DNA of 49,175 nt, from the NCBI RefSeq assembly GCF_001942465.1, contig NZ_MKJY01000410.1, forward strand, positions 1-49,175, written 5' to 3'. Made by a program: the position numbers and the translations under genes. The first letter of the stretch is position 1, and every line of letters starts with the position of its first letter. Below, piece after piece: positions 48,572 to 49,175 of the stretch. The DNA comes from Actinomadura sp. CNU-125. Its GTDB lineage: Bacteria > Actinomycetota > Actinomycetes > Streptosporangiales > Streptosporangiaceae. Below the pieces are notes generated by a model. That model did no database searches and was not told where the DNA came from. It saw only the letters and a list, made by a program, of their open reading frames with translations.

Positions 48572-49175
48572 TTAGGCGCCCCGCAGCTCCCGGACGAGCC
48601 GGGCGGCCGCCGCCCGGTCCTGCGGGCCCGTCACGATGACCTTGCCGTCGGTGATGGCCATGTCGACCCGCGGCAGGGTGACGATCCGGTCGTCGACCAC
48701 GAACGCCAGGTCGCGGCCCACGGTCGACCGGGTGAGGTCGGCGAACGCGCTCCGGTCCGCGGGACGCAGCGTCAGCGCGACGTCGTACCCGCCCTGCCGC
48801 ATCCGCGACCGCTGCACGTGCAGTTCCGACACCTCGTGGATCGAGAGCCCCTGCTCCAGCCGGTAGCAGGTCGCCCCGCCGCCCGTCTGCCCGGTGATCC
48901 CGCGCGTCCCGGGCGGGCACTGCCCCGGCGTCGTCTGCGTCACCGGGTAGATGTGCAGCGGATCGGCCAGCGGCACCGGCCGCGTCCGCATCGACGACGC
49001 GATCAGGCCGCCGGTGACCGCCACCGCCGCGATCAGCAACCCGAGCGTGAGCACCATGACCAGCAGCGCCGAGCGGTGCCGGTCCGCGGCTTTGGCCTCC
49101 GGCGGCACCCGGCGCGCCGGGACCCGGCGGCGCGCTCCGCGGCTCCGCTTCGCCTCGGCCGCCGCCGCGCCGCTC
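48572..49175 (-). CDS. Membrane protein with SecD P1-head-like domain (5' end may lie outside)
   Basis: At least 178 residues from GTG 49108; the frame stays open to the window edge with a basic Ala/Arg-rich stretch, so the true start may lie beyond 49175. One transmembrane helix (ALLVMVLTLGLLIAAVAVTGGLI, ~15-37) precedes an outer domain. Its C-terminal half (YDVALTLRPADRSAFADLTRSTVG, then LAFVVDDRIVTLPRVDMAI and GPQDRAAAARLVREL) matches the P1 head subdomain of SecD. It lacks all other SecD parts, so it is a stand-alone relative of unknown role. Two Cys (QCPPGT; ATCYRL) may pair. Confidence 0.75.
   Translation of the reverse strand, partial: SGAAAAEAKRSRGARRRVPARRVPPEAKAADRHRSALLVMVLTLGLLIAAVAVTGGLIASSMRTRPVPLADPLHIYPVTQTTPGQCPPGTRGITGQTGGGATCYRLEQGLSIHEVSELHVQRSRMRQGGYDVALTLRPADRSAFADLTRSTVGRDLAFVVDDRIVTLPRVDMAITDGKVIVTGPQDRAAAARLVRELRGA

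Overview
The window comes from a very GC-rich, spore-former-type actinomycete. The high GC, GTG/TTG starts, ATGA/GTGA/TGATG gene overlaps, a conservon (CvnA-D), many TetR regulators and a menaquinone-type respiratory operon all fit. A Streptosporangiales genus such as Actinomadura or Thermomonospora is my guess; nothing in the window proves the genus.

Layout. 1-10229 (+): the 3' end of nuoG, then nuoH-I-J-K-L-M-N, followed directly by a polyprenyl diphosphate synthase probably making the menaquinone side chain. 10241-10276 is a bidirectional hairpin; behind it lies a convergent DUF4333 lipoprotein. 11119-19292 (-): six overlapping or closely spaced genes in two blocks. A terpene block (P450, class I terpene synthase, class II cyclase with a DxDTT motif) has its own promoter at 19435-19463. 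It lies immediately upstream of a conservon (CvnA kinase, CvnB roadblock, CvnC DUF742, CvnD GTPase) with its own promoter at 15129-15157 and a terminator at 11054-11089. This is the most interesting part of the window.

19718-27697: a mosaic of small genes: secreted protein, MsrA, DUF4288, a TetR gene and a DUF998 gene that have both lost their 5' ends at a shared junction, a TetR/NAD(P)H-binding pair with shared operator region, unknown proteins, a NarL-type two-component system and another TetR. 27767-31053 (-): one long acyl-CoA carboxylase reading frame (BC-BCCP-CT), best read as a single-chain enzyme. 31140-33259 (-): a second two-component system. 33318-34450 (+): an ECF sigma remnant coupled to a DUF523/DUF1722 protein. 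34591-37283 (+): a MacB-like ABC exporter. 37621-39100 (-): an ECF sigma factor with a CU044_5270-type membrane protein. 39256-39533 (-): a compact transcription unit coding a 31-residue Pro/Arg-rich peptide. 39615-42988 (-): an ABC permease and a peptidase/hydrolase fused to an ABC ATPase. 43103-47285: a TetR regulator divergent from a DHA2-type MFS exporter with three carboxypeptidase-regulatory-like repeats, followed by a YceI protein carrying the same kind of domain. 47382-49175 (-): an ABC-2 permease, a badly truncated ABC ATPase and a SecD-P1-head-like membrane protein.

Data quality. Nine otherwise intact genes contain twelve single-base losses (nuoL, nuoM, cvnA, class II cyclase x2, P450, msrA, carboxylase, hydrolase-ABC x3, TetR at 43 kb). 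In each case adding back one G or C restores a normal protein, and nine of the twelve lie exactly at a CpG step. I treat these as likely sequencing or assembly errors and annotate the genes as whole. All positions of domains downstream of such sites assume the repaired frame. I saw no rRNA, tRNA, CRISPR array or insertion sequence.
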